Shown: piece by piece, positions 50,049 through 58,392 of the stretch
Numbering within the stretch: the stretch's first letter is position 1
Layout: each line of letters starts with the position of its first letter
Source: Micromonospora sp. WMMD1082
GTDB lineage: Bacteria; Actinomycetota; Actinomycetes; Mycobacteriales; Micromonosporaceae
Assembly (NCBI RefSeq): GCF_029626175.1
Contig: NZ_JARUBM010000002.1
Span: 1,612,001 to 1,676,000, forward strand
DNA: 64,000 bases
Reading direction: 5' to 3'
Made by a program: the position numbers and the translations under genes
The notes under the pieces: generated by a model
What the model saw: the letters and a program-made list of their open reading frames with translations, nothing else
Database searches by the model: none
Told to the model about the DNA's origin: nothing

Positions 50049-51674
50049 TTAGGGGGTGGGGCGGGCTAGGGGGACGGTGAGGACGGCTTCGGTGCCGCCG
50101 GTGGCGCCGGGGCGCAGCTCGATGCTGCCGCGCAGCTCGCCGGTGACCAGCGCCCGGACGATCTGCAGGCCGAGCTTGGCGCCGCCGTCGGCGTCGAAGT
50201 CGGCGGGCAGCCCGCGGCCGTTGTCGGCGACCGTGACGTTCAGCATCTTGCGGAACCGGTGGGCCGAGACCACCACCTCGGGCTTCACCGCGCCCGGCTC
50301 GGGCCCAGCGGCACCACCGTCCGGCCCAGCAGCGCCACCCCCCAGCCCAGCAGCGCCACCCTCCGGCACCGCAGCGTCGGTCTCCGGCACCGCCGGGCCG
50401 TCCTCGGCCTCGCCGGCCGGCGGAAAGCCGTGTTCGACGGCGTTGAGCAGCAACTCGTTGAGGACCATCACCAGCGAGGTGGCGATCTCGGCCGGCAGTA
50501 CGCCGAAGGTGCCCTTGCGCCGCATCCCGACGGTCACCTCGGTCGCCGCCACCTCGGTCGCCGCGTTGGCCACCCGGTCGACGATCCCGTCGAACTCCAC
50601 CGCCTCGTCGCTGGACATGGCGAGGGTCTCGTGGACCAGGGCGATCGACGCCACCCGCCGCACGGACTCCTCCAGGGCCACCCGCGCCTCCGGCATCGAA
50701 ACCCGGCGCGCCTGGAGACGCAGCAGGGCGGCCACCGTCTGCAGGTTGTTCTTCACCCGGTGATGGATCTCCCGGATGGTGGCGTCCTTGGTGATCAACG
50801 CGCGGTCGCGGCGGCGTACCTCGGTGATGTCACGGACCAGCACCAGCGCGCCGATCGGCACTCCGGCGGGCATCAGCGGCAGGGCCCGGGTGAGCATGGT
50901 CGCGCCCCGCGCGTCGATCTCCCGCCGCGCCGGCGCCTCGCCGCGCAACGCGGCGAGGATGCCGTTCGCGGCGTCCGTGCCCTCCAGGGGATCGCCGGCC
51001 AGCCGCCGGTGCAGCGCCGCGAGATCCTCGCCCACCAGGTGGGAGGCATGGCCCAACCGGCGGTACGCCGACTGCGCGTTGGGGCTGGCGTAGGTGACCT
51101 TGCCGCCGGCGTCCAGCCGGACCAGCCCGTCGCCGACGCGGGGCGCCGAGGTGGTCTCGCCGGGGTGCCGGGGCGGCGGAAAGGTGCCGTCGGCGATCAT
51201 CTGCGCCAGGTCGTCGGCCGTGGTCAGGTAGTTCAGCTCCAGCTGGCTGGGCGTACGGGCGGTGGAGAGGTTGGTGTCGCGGCCCACCACGGCGATCACC
51301 TCGCCGGATTCACCGTCGGCGGTGCGCAACCGGACCGGGATCGCCTCGTGCCGGGCGGGCACGTCGCCGTACCAGACCGGGTCGCCCTCCCGCCAGATCC
51401 GCCCCTGCCGGCAGGCGACCTCCAGGTGCGCCACCTCCGGCCCGCCGACGATCCGCCCGACCTGGTCGTCCTGGTACGCGGTGGGCGCCGTGGTCGGGCG
51501 GACCTGGGCCACGCAGAGGAAGCTGCCCTCGCCGTCCACCGGCACCCAGAGCAGCAGGTCGGCGAAGGAGAGGTCGGACAGCAGCTGCCAGTCACCGGCT
51601 ATCCGGTGCAGGTGGTCGATGTCGGCCGGGCACAGACGGGTGTGCTCCTCGGCAAGCTCGCGCAGCGTGGACAC
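50049..51674 (-). CDS. pdtaS: PdtaS-type soluble sensor histidine kinase
   Basis: A 541-residue cytosolic kinase: a GAF domain (~20-145), a PAS domain (~175-290), a HisKA_2 domain with REIHHRVKNNLQTVAALLRLQ (His ~306) and a HATPase with NELLLNAVEHGF (~411) and DNGRGLP. This is the PdtaS architecture (Rv3220c), whose partner PdtaR is an RNA-binding antiterminator not encoded in this window. Unusual: a ~45-residue Ala/Gly/Pro insertion with three 7-residue GGAAG-x-x units splits the ATPase domain after the N-box. In mycobacteria pdtaS neighbours whiB1; here the two are 6 kb apart. Confidence 0.9.
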   Translation of the reverse strand: MSTLRELAEEHTRLCPADIDHLHRIAGDWQLLSDLSFADLLLWVPVDGEGSFLCVAQVRPTTAPTAYQDDQVGRIVGGPEVAHLEVACRQGRIWREGDPVWYGDVPARHEAIPVRLRTADGESGEVIAVVGRDTNLSTARTPSQLELNYLTTADDLAQMIADGTFPPPRHPGETTSAPRVGDGLVRLDAGGKVTYASPNAQSAYRRLGHASHLVGEDLAALHRRLAGDPLEGTDAANGILAALRGEAPARREIDARGATMLTRALPLMPAGVPIGALVLVRDITEVRRRDRALITKDATIREIHHRVKNNLQTVAALLRLQARRVSMPEARVALEESVRRVASIALVHETLAMSSDEAVEFDGIVDRVANAATEVAATEVTVGMRRKGTFGVLPAEIATSLVMVLNELLLNAVEHGFPPAGEAEDGPAVPETDAAVPEGGAAGLGGGAAGPDGGAAGPEPGAVKPEVVVSAHRFRKMLNVTVADNGRGLPADFDADGGAKLGLQIVRALVTGELRGSIELRPGATGGTEAVLTVPLARPTP

Positions 51675-51699
51675 GCCGACCAGCGTGCCACGCCGGTGG

Positions 51700-52752
51700 T
51701 CACCTCGTCGCGGTGACCTTCTTCAACCCGCGCGGCGCGTCCGGGTCCTCGCCCCGGGCCAGGGCCAGGGCCAGCGCCAGCCGCTGCAACGGCAGGATGT
51801 CCAGCAGTGGGGCGTACCGCTCGTCGACCTCCGGCACGGCGATGCGGGTGGCCCCCTCGACCTCGGCGGAGCCGACCACCACCACGTCGGCGCGGCGCTC
51901 GCCGAGCCGGGGCAGCACCTCGCCCATCGCGCGGCCACCCGGCCCCGAGCCGACCACGGCCAGCACCGGCACGTCCGGGTCCGTCATGGCGAGCGGGCCG
52001 TGCAGCAGGTCGGCGCCGGAGAACGCCAGCGCCGGCAGGTAGGAGGTTTCCATCAGCTTCAGCGCCGCCTCCCGCGCGGTCGGGTACGCGTAGCCCCGGC
52101 CGGTGGTGACGAGTTGGGCGGCGAACCGGTAGCGCGGCGCGAGCTGGGCCGGGGTGGGGTCGGCGAGGGTGCGGGCGGCCAGCCCGGGCAGGGCGGCCAG
52201 GGCCTCGCGCTCCTCGGCGGGCAGCACGCCGTCACCGGCCCGGATCCCCTCGACCAGCATCAGCAGGGCCAGCAGCTCGGCGGTGTACGTCTTGGTGGCG
52301 GCCACCGCCCGCTCGTGGCCGGCCGCGATGTCGACGGAGAGTTCGGCGGTGGTCGCCAGCGGGGAGTCCGGCGCGTTGGTGAGCGCGAGGGTGAGCGCAC
52401 CGGAGCCCCGGGCGGCCCGGAGCACCTCCGCGAGGTCGGGCGAGCCGCCGCTCTGGCTGACGCCGACGACCAGGGCGTCGGAGAGATCCGGCCGGGCGCC
52501 GAAGAGGGTGACCGCGCTCGGTGAGGCGAGGCCGGCCGGCAGGCCGAGGCGGATCTCGGTGAGGTAGGCGGCGTACAGGGCGGCGTGGTCGGAGGTGCCC
52601 CGCGCGGTGAACACCACGTGTCGCGGCCGGCGCTCGGCGACGGCCGCGGCCACCCGGGCGATCTGCGCGGCGTGTCCGGCGGAGAGCAGCCGCTCGTAGC
52701 CGGCCGGCTGCTCGTCGATGTCGGCGGCCATGCCGCTGCCTGGCTGCGTCAC
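51700..52752 (-). CDS. SIS-domain sugar-phosphate isomerase/deaminase-like protein
   Basis: A 350-residue protein with two SIS domains (sugar isomerase fold), like the isomerase half of GlmS and AgaS/NagB-II-type enzymes: ARGTSDHAALYAAYL (~50), VSQSGGSPDLAEVL (~98), AATKTYTAELLALLML (~150) and TGRGYAYPTAREAALKLMET (~215). There is no glutaminase domain. GTG 52752 has GGAGGAG at 7 nt. The substrate is likely an amino-sugar phosphate. The promoter carries an operator-like set of TGCTCA repeats, so it is probably induced by a sugar. Confidence 0.87.
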   Translation of the reverse strand: MTQPGSGMAADIDEQPAGYERLLSAGHAAQIARVAAAVAERRPRHVVFTARGTSDHAALYAAYLTEIRLGLPAGLASPSAVTLFGARPDLSDALVVGVSQSGGSPDLAEVLRAARGSGALTLALTNAPDSPLATTAELSVDIAAGHERAVAATKTYTAELLALLMLVEGIRAGDGVLPAEEREALAALPGLAARTLADPTPAQLAPRYRFAAQLVTTGRGYAYPTAREAALKLMETSYLPALAFSGADLLHGPLAMTDPDVPVLAVVGSGPGGRAMGEVLPRLGERRADVVVVGSAEVEGATRIAVPEVDERYAPLLDILPLQRLALALALARGEDPDAPRGLKKVTATR

Positions 52753-52783
52753 GGAAGCTCCTCCCCTGCGCGATGAGCGCGCG

Positions 52784-52837
52784 TTTGCTGCTCAGTCTTG
52801 CATCTTTCATCCAGTCTGAGCAATCAAATGAGCAGCA
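52784..52837. promoter_or_regulatory. Operator-like TGCTCA repeats in the SIS-gene promoter
   Basis: Three TGCTCA/TGAGCA boxes lie at 52789-52794, 52817-52822 and 52829-52834. The outer pair forms an inverted repeat TTTG-N2-TGCTCAG against CTGAGCAATCAAA (52784-52795 with 52816-52828), and the last two are direct repeats 12 bp apart. The block sits 30-85 bp upstream of the SIS-domain gene and is AT-richer than its surroundings. DeoR/GntR-type regulators of amino-sugar genes bind this sort of site; no such regulator is adjacent. Confidence 0.5.
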
Positions 52838-52925
52838 GTGCGCAGTGGATCACCAAAATGGGGTGCCGTCACCTACGCTGACCCGGCCTCACCGCGCAAC
52901 CGGTACCGACGAGCGAGAGGACCAC

Positions 52926-54605
52926 GTGGCCGAGGGAACGGATGATCGGGCGTTGCCGGCGACGGAGGAACTGGCCCTGGCCCGCCGGGCCCTGGACTCC
53001 GGCGAGCTGGCGCACGCCGCTGACCATGTCGCGGCCGCGCTCGCCCGGGCACCGACGCTGCCCGAGGTGCACGAGACCCTCGCCCACCTGGCCGCGGCCA
53101 GCGGAGATGGCAGCGTCGGCCTGTTCCCCCTGCAGCATCACACCTTCGTCGGCGCGGTCGTCGCCCGCGCACACCTGCTCGCCGCGGCGGGTCGCCCGGC
53201 CGAAGGTCTCGACCTGCTCGTCGCCGCCACCGCGCACGCGCCCGGGGCGGACTGGGCGGGGGTGCCGTGGGTGACGTCGCCGGAGTTGGCCGAGCGCCTC
53301 GGGCCCGACCGCGCGGCCCGGGTGTTGATGCAGGTCTGTGCCGCCGCTCCCGACCCGGTGCCGCCGACGGACCGGGCGGCCCTGGCGGCGTACCTCACGC
53401 TGGCCCGCAACGCGGTCACCGTCCATCCGGAGCACGCGCTGCTGCTGGGCACGGCCTCCGCGCTGGCCCGGCGGGTGGGCGAGGTCCCGCTCGCGGTCCG
53501 CTGGGCCGGCCGGGGCGTACGCGCGGCGCCGTCGAAGATGGGCGAGGTCTGGCTCGGGTACGCGCTGCGCAGCGCCGGCCGGACCCGCGAGGCGCTCGCC
53601 GCGCTGCGCCGTGCCGTCGACCACGACCCGGACGACCTGGCGGTGTACGCCGACATCGCGGGCACGCTGGCCGACCACGGCCGGCTCACGGAGGCGCTGG
53701 ACTGGATCGAGCGCGCACTGGCCCGCAACCCGTCCTTCGATTGCGCGGTGCACACCGCGCACCGGCTGCGGTTCCAGCGCGACGGCGAGGTGCGTCACCT
53801 GGTCGCACTGGCGGACTACATCCGCGATCATCCGGACGACTCGCACGAGCACGGCGACCTGGCCGAGTGCTGCCGCGGTCGCCCCTGGCTGGGGCAGCTG
53901 ACCCCGGCCGCACCGGCGACCGGGACGTCACGGCCGGTGGCCGCCGAACCGGACCCGGCTGCCGTACGCCCGACGACGCCCCCACCCTCGGCCGAGGCGG
54001 CGCGCCGACTGCGCGAGCTGGCCCGCCCGGCCTGGCCGCACCCGCCGGCGGCGTACGACGCCGCGGTCGGTCTCGCCACTCTCGACCTGCCCGACCTGCT
54101 CGGCCTGCTGGCCCATCCGCCCGAGATCCCGCGGACCGCGCTGGGTCAGGTGCTCGCCGGCCAGGACCCGGCGCTGTGGGAGCGTTGCGTGCGGGTGTGG
54201 GCCTGCCTCGGTCTGCTGCACCATCGCACCGACGAGCCCTGGGCCGCCTCGACCCGGCGGCGGGTGCTGGTGGAACTGGCCCGGGGGACGGAGGCGGTCA
54301 CCGAGGCGGCCCTGTTCGCCCTGGTGACCGCCGCCTGGGTCGATCCGTCGGTGCGCACCGACGTGGCCGGGCTCGTCGCCGAACGGCTGACGGCGGTGGC
54401 CGAGGCGAGCCGGGAGGCTCCCGTACCGGTTGCCCCCTCCCTGGGCCACCTGGCACTCGTCACGCCGGATCTCGATCCGGACAGCATCGCGCTGGCGCGC
54501 TCGCTGGCCGGCGTCCCCGCCGCCCGGCGGCACGGTTCGCTGCGTGCCCTGCTGCGCCGCCTCCTGCGCCCGCGCCGCACGCGCCTCCCCGGCCCGCCGC
54601 CCTGA
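52926..54605 (+). CDS. TPR-repeat protein
   Basis: A 559-residue soluble protein with several tetratricopeptide-type helical pairs, clearest at ~215-325: G-E-V-W-L-G-Y-A-L-R-S-A-G-R-T-R-E-A-L-A then V-Y-A-D-I-A-G-T-L-A-D-H-G-R-L-T-E-A-L-D-W-I. The N-terminal half carries further degenerate repeats. The C-terminus is helical with a basic tail. No catalytic motif. GTG 52926 follows GAGAGGA. It is divergent from the SIS-domain gene; function is unknown, probably protein-protein interaction. Confidence 0.78.
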   Translation: MAEGTDDRALPATEELALARRALDSGELAHAADHVAAALARAPTLPEVHETLAHLAAASGDGSVGLFPLQHHTFVGAVVARAHLLAAAGRPAEGLDLLVAATAHAPGADWAGVPWVTSPELAERLGPDRAARVLMQVCAAAPDPVPPTDRAALAAYLTLARNAVTVHPEHALLLGTASALARRVGEVPLAVRWAGRGVRAAPSKMGEVWLGYALRSAGRTREALAALRRAVDHDPDDLAVYADIAGTLADHGRLTEALDWIERALARNPSFDCAVHTAHRLRFQRDGEVRHLVALADYIRDHPDDSHEHGDLAECCRGRPWLGQLTPAAPATGTSRPVAAEPDPAAVRPTTPPPSAEAARRLRELARPAWPHPPAAYDAAVGLATLDLPDLLGLLAHPPEIPRTALGQVLAGQDPALWERCVRVWACLGLLHHRTDEPWAASTRRRVLVELARGTEAVTEAALFALVTAAWVDPSVRTDVAGLVAERLTAVAEASREAPVPVAPSLGHLALVTPDLDPDSIALARSLAGVPAARRHGSLRALLRRLLRPRRTRLPGPPP

Positions 54606-54649
54606 CGCCAGCTCACCCCCGCCGCGCACCCGGCGACCGCACAGATGTC

Positions 54650-54667
54650 GGGAAGGGGCCCTTCCTC
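54650..54667. repeat. GGGGCCC element, partial copy C
   Basis: GGAAGGGGCCCTTCC lies in the 62-bp gap between the TPR gene and the convergent efflux gene. It matches only the outer box of copies A and B (38306 and 39352); the second box and the GCTACC core are absent. It can form a short hairpin. Confidence 0.5.
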
Positions 54668-56254
54668 TCACGCGGCCGGGGAGCGGGCGAGGGCGGTTTC
54701 GGCCTGCTCCTCGGGGCTGCTGCCCGGCTCCGGCTCGTTGCTCGTGCGCAGCGGGATCTCCCGGATGAACCAGGCGAGCACCGGTACCACGACCGCGAAG
54801 AGCACCGCCCAAAGGAAGACGTGCGAGATCGCGTCGGCGAGCCCACCCAGCACCAGTTCGCGGGCCTGCGCCGGCAACTGCTTGAGCTGCTCGATGTTCA
54901 TCGCCGCGCCGGCCTCGCCGCCACCGCTGAAGGCGCCGCCGGCCGCCGAGCCGGCCAGCCGGTTGGCGAAGATGGCGCCGAAGAGCGAGATGCCGAACGA
55001 GCCGCCGATGGAGCGGAAGAAGGTGGCCGCGCCGCTGGCCGCCCCGAGATCCTTCTGGCCGACGCTGTTCTGCGCGATCAGCATCGACGTCTGCATCAGA
55101 AAGCCCATGCCGGCCCCGAGCACGATCATGTAGAGCGACGACTGGAGCTTGCTGGTGTGCACGTCCAGCAGGCTCAGCAGGGCGAGGCCGACGGCCATCA
55201 CCACGCCGCCGACGATCGGATAGATCCGGTAGCGACCGGTCCGGGTGATCGCCCGGCCGACGACCAGCGAGACCACCAGCATGCCGAACATCAGCGGCAG
55301 CAGCAGCAGGCCGGAGTTGGTGGCCGAGGCGCCCTGCACGGTCTGCTGGTAGAGCGGCAGGAAGTTCATCGCGCCGAACATCGCGAAGCCGAGCAGGAAG
55401 CCGATCACCGAGATCAGGGCGAAGTTCCGGTTGGCGAAGAGCCTCAGCGGCAGGATCGGCTCGGCGGCCCGCCGCTCGACGAAGCCGAAGACCACCAGCG
55501 CGGCGACCGCAAGCCCGGCGAGGCCGAGGATCTGCGGCGAGGCCCAGGCGTACTCGTTTCCGCCCCAGCTGGTGATCAGCACGATCGACGTGATGCCGGC
55601 CGAGAGCAGCGCGGCACCGAGCCAGTCGATGCGGTGCTCGGTGCGGTACTTCGGCAGGTGCATGGTGGCAGCGAGCAGCACCAGCGCCACGCCGCCCAGC
55701 GGCAGGTTGACGTAGAACGCCCAGCGCCAGGAGAGGTGGTCGGTGATGAAGCCGCCGACCAGCGGGCCGGCCACCATCGCGATGGCCATGATCCCGGCGA
55801 TCATGCCCTGGTAGCGGCCGCGCTCGCGGGGCGGCACCAGGTCGCCGATGATCGCCATCACGCCGACCATCAGGCCACCCGCGCCCAGGCCCTGCACGGC
55901 CCGGAAGGCGATCAACTGGACCATGCCGTCGTCCGGACCGCCGAGGAACCCCGAACCGGACATCCCGCAGAGCGCGGAACCGACCAGGAAGATCACCACT
56001 GCGGTGAGGAAGACGGCCTTGCGCCCGTAGAGATCGCCGAGCTTGCCCCAGATGGGGGTGGAGACCGTGGTCCCCAGCACGTACGCGGTCACCACCCAGG
56101 TGAAGTGGTTGAGCCCGCCGAACTCGCCCACGATGCGGGGCAGCGCGGTGCTGATGATCATGTTGTCGAGCATCGCCAGCATCATGGCGATCATCAGACC
56201 GAAGAGCACGACCCGGACATTGGGTCGCACGGCAGCCTGGGCCTGTTGAGCCAT
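54668..56254 (-). CDS. DHA2-family (EmrB/QacA-type) MFS drug efflux transporter
   Basis: A 528-residue, ~14-helix major-facilitator protein. Motifs include LDNMIISTALPRIVGEFGG after helix 1, GKLGDLYGRKAVFL (motif A) and RAVQGLGAGGLMVGVMAIIG (motif B), with GPLVGGFI (motif C) in helix 5. It is a proton-coupled exporter of hydrophobic compounds. ATG 56254 with GGGGGAGAG upstream. The divergent TetR gene and a double palindromic operator in between indicate substrate-induced expression. Confidence 0.93.
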   Translation of the reverse strand: MAQQAQAAVRPNVRVVLFGLMIAMMLAMLDNMIISTALPRIVGEFGGLNHFTWVVTAYVLGTTVSTPIWGKLGDLYGRKAVFLTAVVIFLVGSALCGMSGSGFLGGPDDGMVQLIAFRAVQGLGAGGLMVGVMAIIGDLVPPRERGRYQGMIAGIMAIAMVAGPLVGGFITDHLSWRWAFYVNLPLGGVALVLLAATMHLPKYRTEHRIDWLGAALLSAGITSIVLITSWGGNEYAWASPQILGLAGLAVAALVVFGFVERRAAEPILPLRLFANRNFALISVIGFLLGFAMFGAMNFLPLYQQTVQGASATNSGLLLLPLMFGMLVVSLVVGRAITRTGRYRIYPIVGGVVMAVGLALLSLLDVHTSKLQSSLYMIVLGAGMGFLMQTSMLIAQNSVGQKDLGAASGAATFFRSIGGSFGISLFGAIFANRLAGSAAGGAFSGGGEAGAAMNIEQLKQLPAQARELVLGGLADAISHVFLWAVLFAVVVPVLAWFIREIPLRTSNEPEPGSSPEEQAETALARSPAA

Positions 56255-56287
56255 CGGTAAGCTCTCCCCCCGAGATGTGGCGTACTT

Positions 56288-56329
56288 ACTTGCCGTCCGG
56301 CTAGCAACCTTACTAGCCGGACGGTAAGT
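56288..56329. promoter_or_regulatory. Double TetR operator between efflux and repressor genes
   Basis: An extended inverted repeat: 56288-56304 (ACTTGCCGTCCGGCTAG) and 56313-56329 match at 16 of 17 positions. It can also be read as two adjacent ~19-bp palindromes, each centred on CCGG: TTGCCGTCCGGCTAGCAA (56290-56307) and CTTACTAGCCGGACGGTAAG (56309-56328). It lies midway between the two divergent starts, so one or two repressor dimers could block both promoters. Confidence 0.75.
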
Positions 56330-56367
56330 TGGACAGGGAACGACCGTCAAGCGGATAGGTGGGTGCG

Positions 56368-56934
56368 GTGAGCCAGGGCACAGGCGGCACGCGGGAGCGG
56401 ATCAAGGCCGTCGCGCTGGAGCTCTTCACCGAGCAGGGATACGAGGCGACCTCGCTGCGCGAGGTCGCCGAGCGGCTCGGCGTGACCAAGGCCGCCCTCT
56501 ACTACCACTTCAAGAGCAAGGACGAGATCGTCACCAGCGTGGTCTCCGACCGGCTGGACCGGATGGACGCGCTGATCGACTGGGCCGAGAGCCAACCGGC
56601 CTCGCTGGCCACCCGCCGGGCCGTCATCGAGCGGTACGCCGACACCATGTTCAGCGGCGACGAGCCCTCGGTGATGCGCTTCTTCGAGCAGAACCAGACG
56701 GCGCTGAAGAGCCTCTCCGCCGGCCGGGAGATGCGCGGCCGGATGTTCCGGCTGGCCGCCGTGCTCTGCCAGGGAGACGACTCCCCCGCCGCTCAGCTGC
56801 GCGCCGCGCTGGCCCTGTTCGCCGTGCACAGCAGCTGGTTTGCCGTACGCACGCCGGACATCACCGACGCCGAGCGCAAACGCGTGGCCCTGGAGGTCGC
56901 CAACGACCTCCTGGCCCCCGTCAACACCCCCTGA
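56368..56934 (+). CDS. TetR/AcrR-family repressor
   Basis: A 188-residue regulator with an N-terminal HTH (~8-52: AVALELFTEQGYEATSLREV then A-E-R-L-G-V-T-K-A-A-L-Y-Y-H-F) and a C-terminal ligand domain. GTG 56368 has AGGTGGG upstream; GTG 56359 is possible. Divergent from the DHA2 efflux gene with a palindromic operator between, the usual arrangement for drug-inducible control. Confidence 0.92.
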   Translation: MSQGTGGTRERIKAVALELFTEQGYEATSLREVAERLGVTKAALYYHFKSKDEIVTSVVSDRLDRMDALIDWAESQPASLATRRAVIERYADTMFSGDEPSVMRFFEQNQTALKSLSAGREMRGRMFRLAAVLCQGDDSPAAQLRAALALFAVHSSWFAVRTPDITDAERKRVALEVANDLLAPVNTP

Positions 56935-56949
56935 CCCCCTTCACGGGGG

Positions 56950-57501
56950 TTAGGGCGGGGGTGGGGAGAGGGGGAGGCGGAGGGCCAGGAGGTCCACGCC
57001 GGGGAGGGGGGCCCAGTCCTGCTCGGGTACGCGGACGAAGCCACGCCTGCGGTAGAGCCGGTGGGCGGCCTCGGCGTGCCCCGCGCGTACGCAGATCGTC
57101 AGGGCCGTGCAGCCCAGCTCGGCCGCGCGCGCGACGCATGCCTCGACCAACACCGCGCCGGCTCCCCGACCCTGCGCCGCCGGGTCGACCGCCAGCATCC
57201 GGAACTCGGCCTCGCCCGGGCCGCACAGTTCGGCGTACCGGGTGCCGGGCAGGACGAAGGTGACCGAGCCGAGCGGTTGACCGGTGACCGGGTCGACGGC
57301 GACCAGGATTTCGCCGTGCGCCGCCCGGTCGGCCACGTCGGCCAGCACGTCGGCGTAGCCGTTCTCCCCCTTGAGCTGGCCGTCGGCCTCGTACGCCGCG
57401 ACGGTGAGCCGGGCCACCGCGGCGAAGTCGGCCGGCTCTGCCGGACGGACCAGCAGGCGAGCCCGCTCAGCCGCGCCGTCGGCAGCGGCGCCGCGGGTCA
57501 A
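56950..57501 (-). CDS. GNAT-family acetyltransferase
   Basis: A 183-residue GNAT protein: LLVRPAEPADFAAVARL at the N-terminus, then FRMLAVDPAAQGRGAGAVLV carrying the acetyl-CoA pyrophosphate loop Q-G-R-G-A-G (~110), and LYRRRGFVRV (~150). The substrate is unknown. The apparent start is TTG 57501, which overlaps the TB7.3 stop (TTGA) so the two would be coupled; no better start is near. It is convergent with the TetR gene (15-bp gap). Confidence 0.82.
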   Translation of the reverse strand: MTRGAAADGAAERARLLVRPAEPADFAAVARLTVAAYEADGQLKGENGYADVLADVADRAAHGEILVAVDPVTGQPLGSVTFVLPGTRYAELCGPGEAEFRMLAVDPAAQGRGAGAVLVEACVARAAELGCTALTICVRAGHAEAAHRLYRRRGFVRVPEQDWAPLPGVDLLALRLPLSPPPP

Positions 57502-57713
57502 CCGATCACCGCGATCAGGTCACCGTCCTGTACCACGTCGCCCTCGTTCACCGCGAGCTGCTGCACGACGCCCTCGAACTCGGCCACCACCGGAATCTCC
57601 ATCTTCATCGACTCCAGGATCACCAGGGTGTCCCCCTCGGACACGGCGTCCCCGGCCGACGCGACGACCTTCCAGACGTTCGCCACCATCTCGGCGCGGA
57701 TCTCCTCGGCCAT
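57498..57713 (-). CDS. Biotinyl/lipoyl carrier protein (TB7.3-like)
   Basis: A 71-residue single biotinyl domain: ESMKMEIP holds the modifiable Lys (~37), flanked by the usual G-D-x-V-x-x-G-D-x-L (~21-30) and G-D-x-V-Q-D-G-D-L-I. Length and sequence match mycobacterial TB7.3 (Rv3221c), a biotinylated protein encoded between pdtaS and rshA/sigH. The carboxylase partner is unknown. ATG 57713; overlaps the GNAT gene downstream. Confidence 0.92.
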   Translation of the reverse strand: MAEEIRAEMVANVWKVVASAGDAVSEGDTLVILESMKMEIPVVAEFEGVVQQLAVNEGDVVQDGDLIAVIG

Positions 57714-57757
57714 CTCCCGGCCCTTTCTCTCGCGACTGCCTGCGACGTATCCAATCA

Positions 57758-57823
57758 TGAGCGGGCCGCCGGCGGGCCCGGAGCGGCCCGTGAGCGGGCC
57801 ATCGGCGGGCCGGGAGCGGCCCC
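57758..57823 (+). repeat. 33-bp tandem direct duplication in a divergent promoter region
   Basis: TGAGCGGGCCGCCGGCGGGC and the 13 following bases (57758-57790) are repeated with a few changes at 57791-57823. This lies in the 234-bp gap between TB7.3 (minus) and the bL37 gene (plus). The gap has no other gene; an AGGAGGTCAG ribosome-binding site marks the bL37 start. Confidence 0.65.
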
Positions 57824-57947
57824 GGGAGCCGCCCGTCCGGGCCCGCGGCACTAGCATCAACGGGTCGGGCCCTGACGCTGGGAAGACGAACGCGTGTCCG
57901 GCGCCGGGGTCGTGCGCAGGCGATCCGGCCATCACGAGGAGGTCAGC

Positions 57948-58022
57948 ATGGCGAAGAAGGCCCGCAAGAAGAAGGCCCGCAAGAAGAGCGCCGCGAACCA
58001 CGGCAAGCGCCCCAACTCCTGA
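57948..58022 (+). CDS. Ribosomal protein bL37
   Basis: A 24-residue, highly basic peptide starting M-A-K-K-A-R-K-K-K and ending A-N-H-G-K-R-P-N-S. The C-terminal A-N-H-G-K-R-P-N is characteristic of bL37, a small protein first placed in the mycobacterial 50S subunit. GAGGAGGTCAG is an ideal ribosome-binding site. The gene is routinely missed because of its size. It is convergent with rshA across a terminator. Confidence 0.88.
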   Translation: MAKKARKKKARKKSAANHGKRPNS

Positions 58023-58066
58023 CACGGCGGGCGAACCGCCCACCGCGGATCGGACGAGGAAACGCA

Positions 58067-58096
58067 GGTGCCCGGGTCGAGAGCGACCCGGGCACC
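58067..58096. terminator. Terminator between the bL37 gene and rshA
   Basis: GGTGCCCGGGTCG (58067-58079) pairs perfectly with 58084-58096 across the loop AGAG. It is 44 bp after the bL37 stop and 7 bp from the opposing rshA stop, so bidirectional. Confidence 0.85.
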
Positions 58097-58103
58097 GGCA
58101 TGA

Positions 58104-58391
58104 TCAGTCGGCCAGCTCGCGCGACTCGGTGCTCTCGAAGACGACGAGTTCGGTCAGCCGCACCCGCAGCCGCTCGCGCAGCTCGGCCGGCGCCGACTCG
58201 TTGCCGCAGCAGCGGGCCACCAGCGCCTTGACCTCCTGCTCGATGCCGTACTCCCGCAGGCACGGGCCGCACTCGTCGAGGTGGTGGCGGATCAGCGTCC
58301 GGCGTTCCTGCGCGCACTCCAGGTCGAGGTAGAGGTAGACCTCCGCGAGGACCTCACGGCAATCCGTCTCGTGCGGATCTCCACAGCTCAC
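58104..58391 (-). CDS. rshA: Zinc-binding anti-sigma factor (RshA/RsrA)
   Basis: A 95-residue ZAS anti-sigma factor. The zinc/redox motif H-x3-C-x2-C is H37-x3-C41-x2-C44 (HLDECGPC), with the conserved C11 upstream. In the family, zinc is lost and disulfides form under thiol oxidation, releasing the sigma factor. GTG 58391 lies 1 bp downstream of the sigH stop, so the two are co-expressed. Extra cysteines (C3, C26 and a C-C pair near 69) are present. Confidence 0.92.
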   Translation of the reverse strand: MSCGDPHETDCREVLAEVYLYLDLECAQERRTLIRHHLDECGPCLREYGIEQEVKALVARCCGNESAPAELRERLRVRLTELVVFESTESRELAD

Positions 58392-58392
58392 G

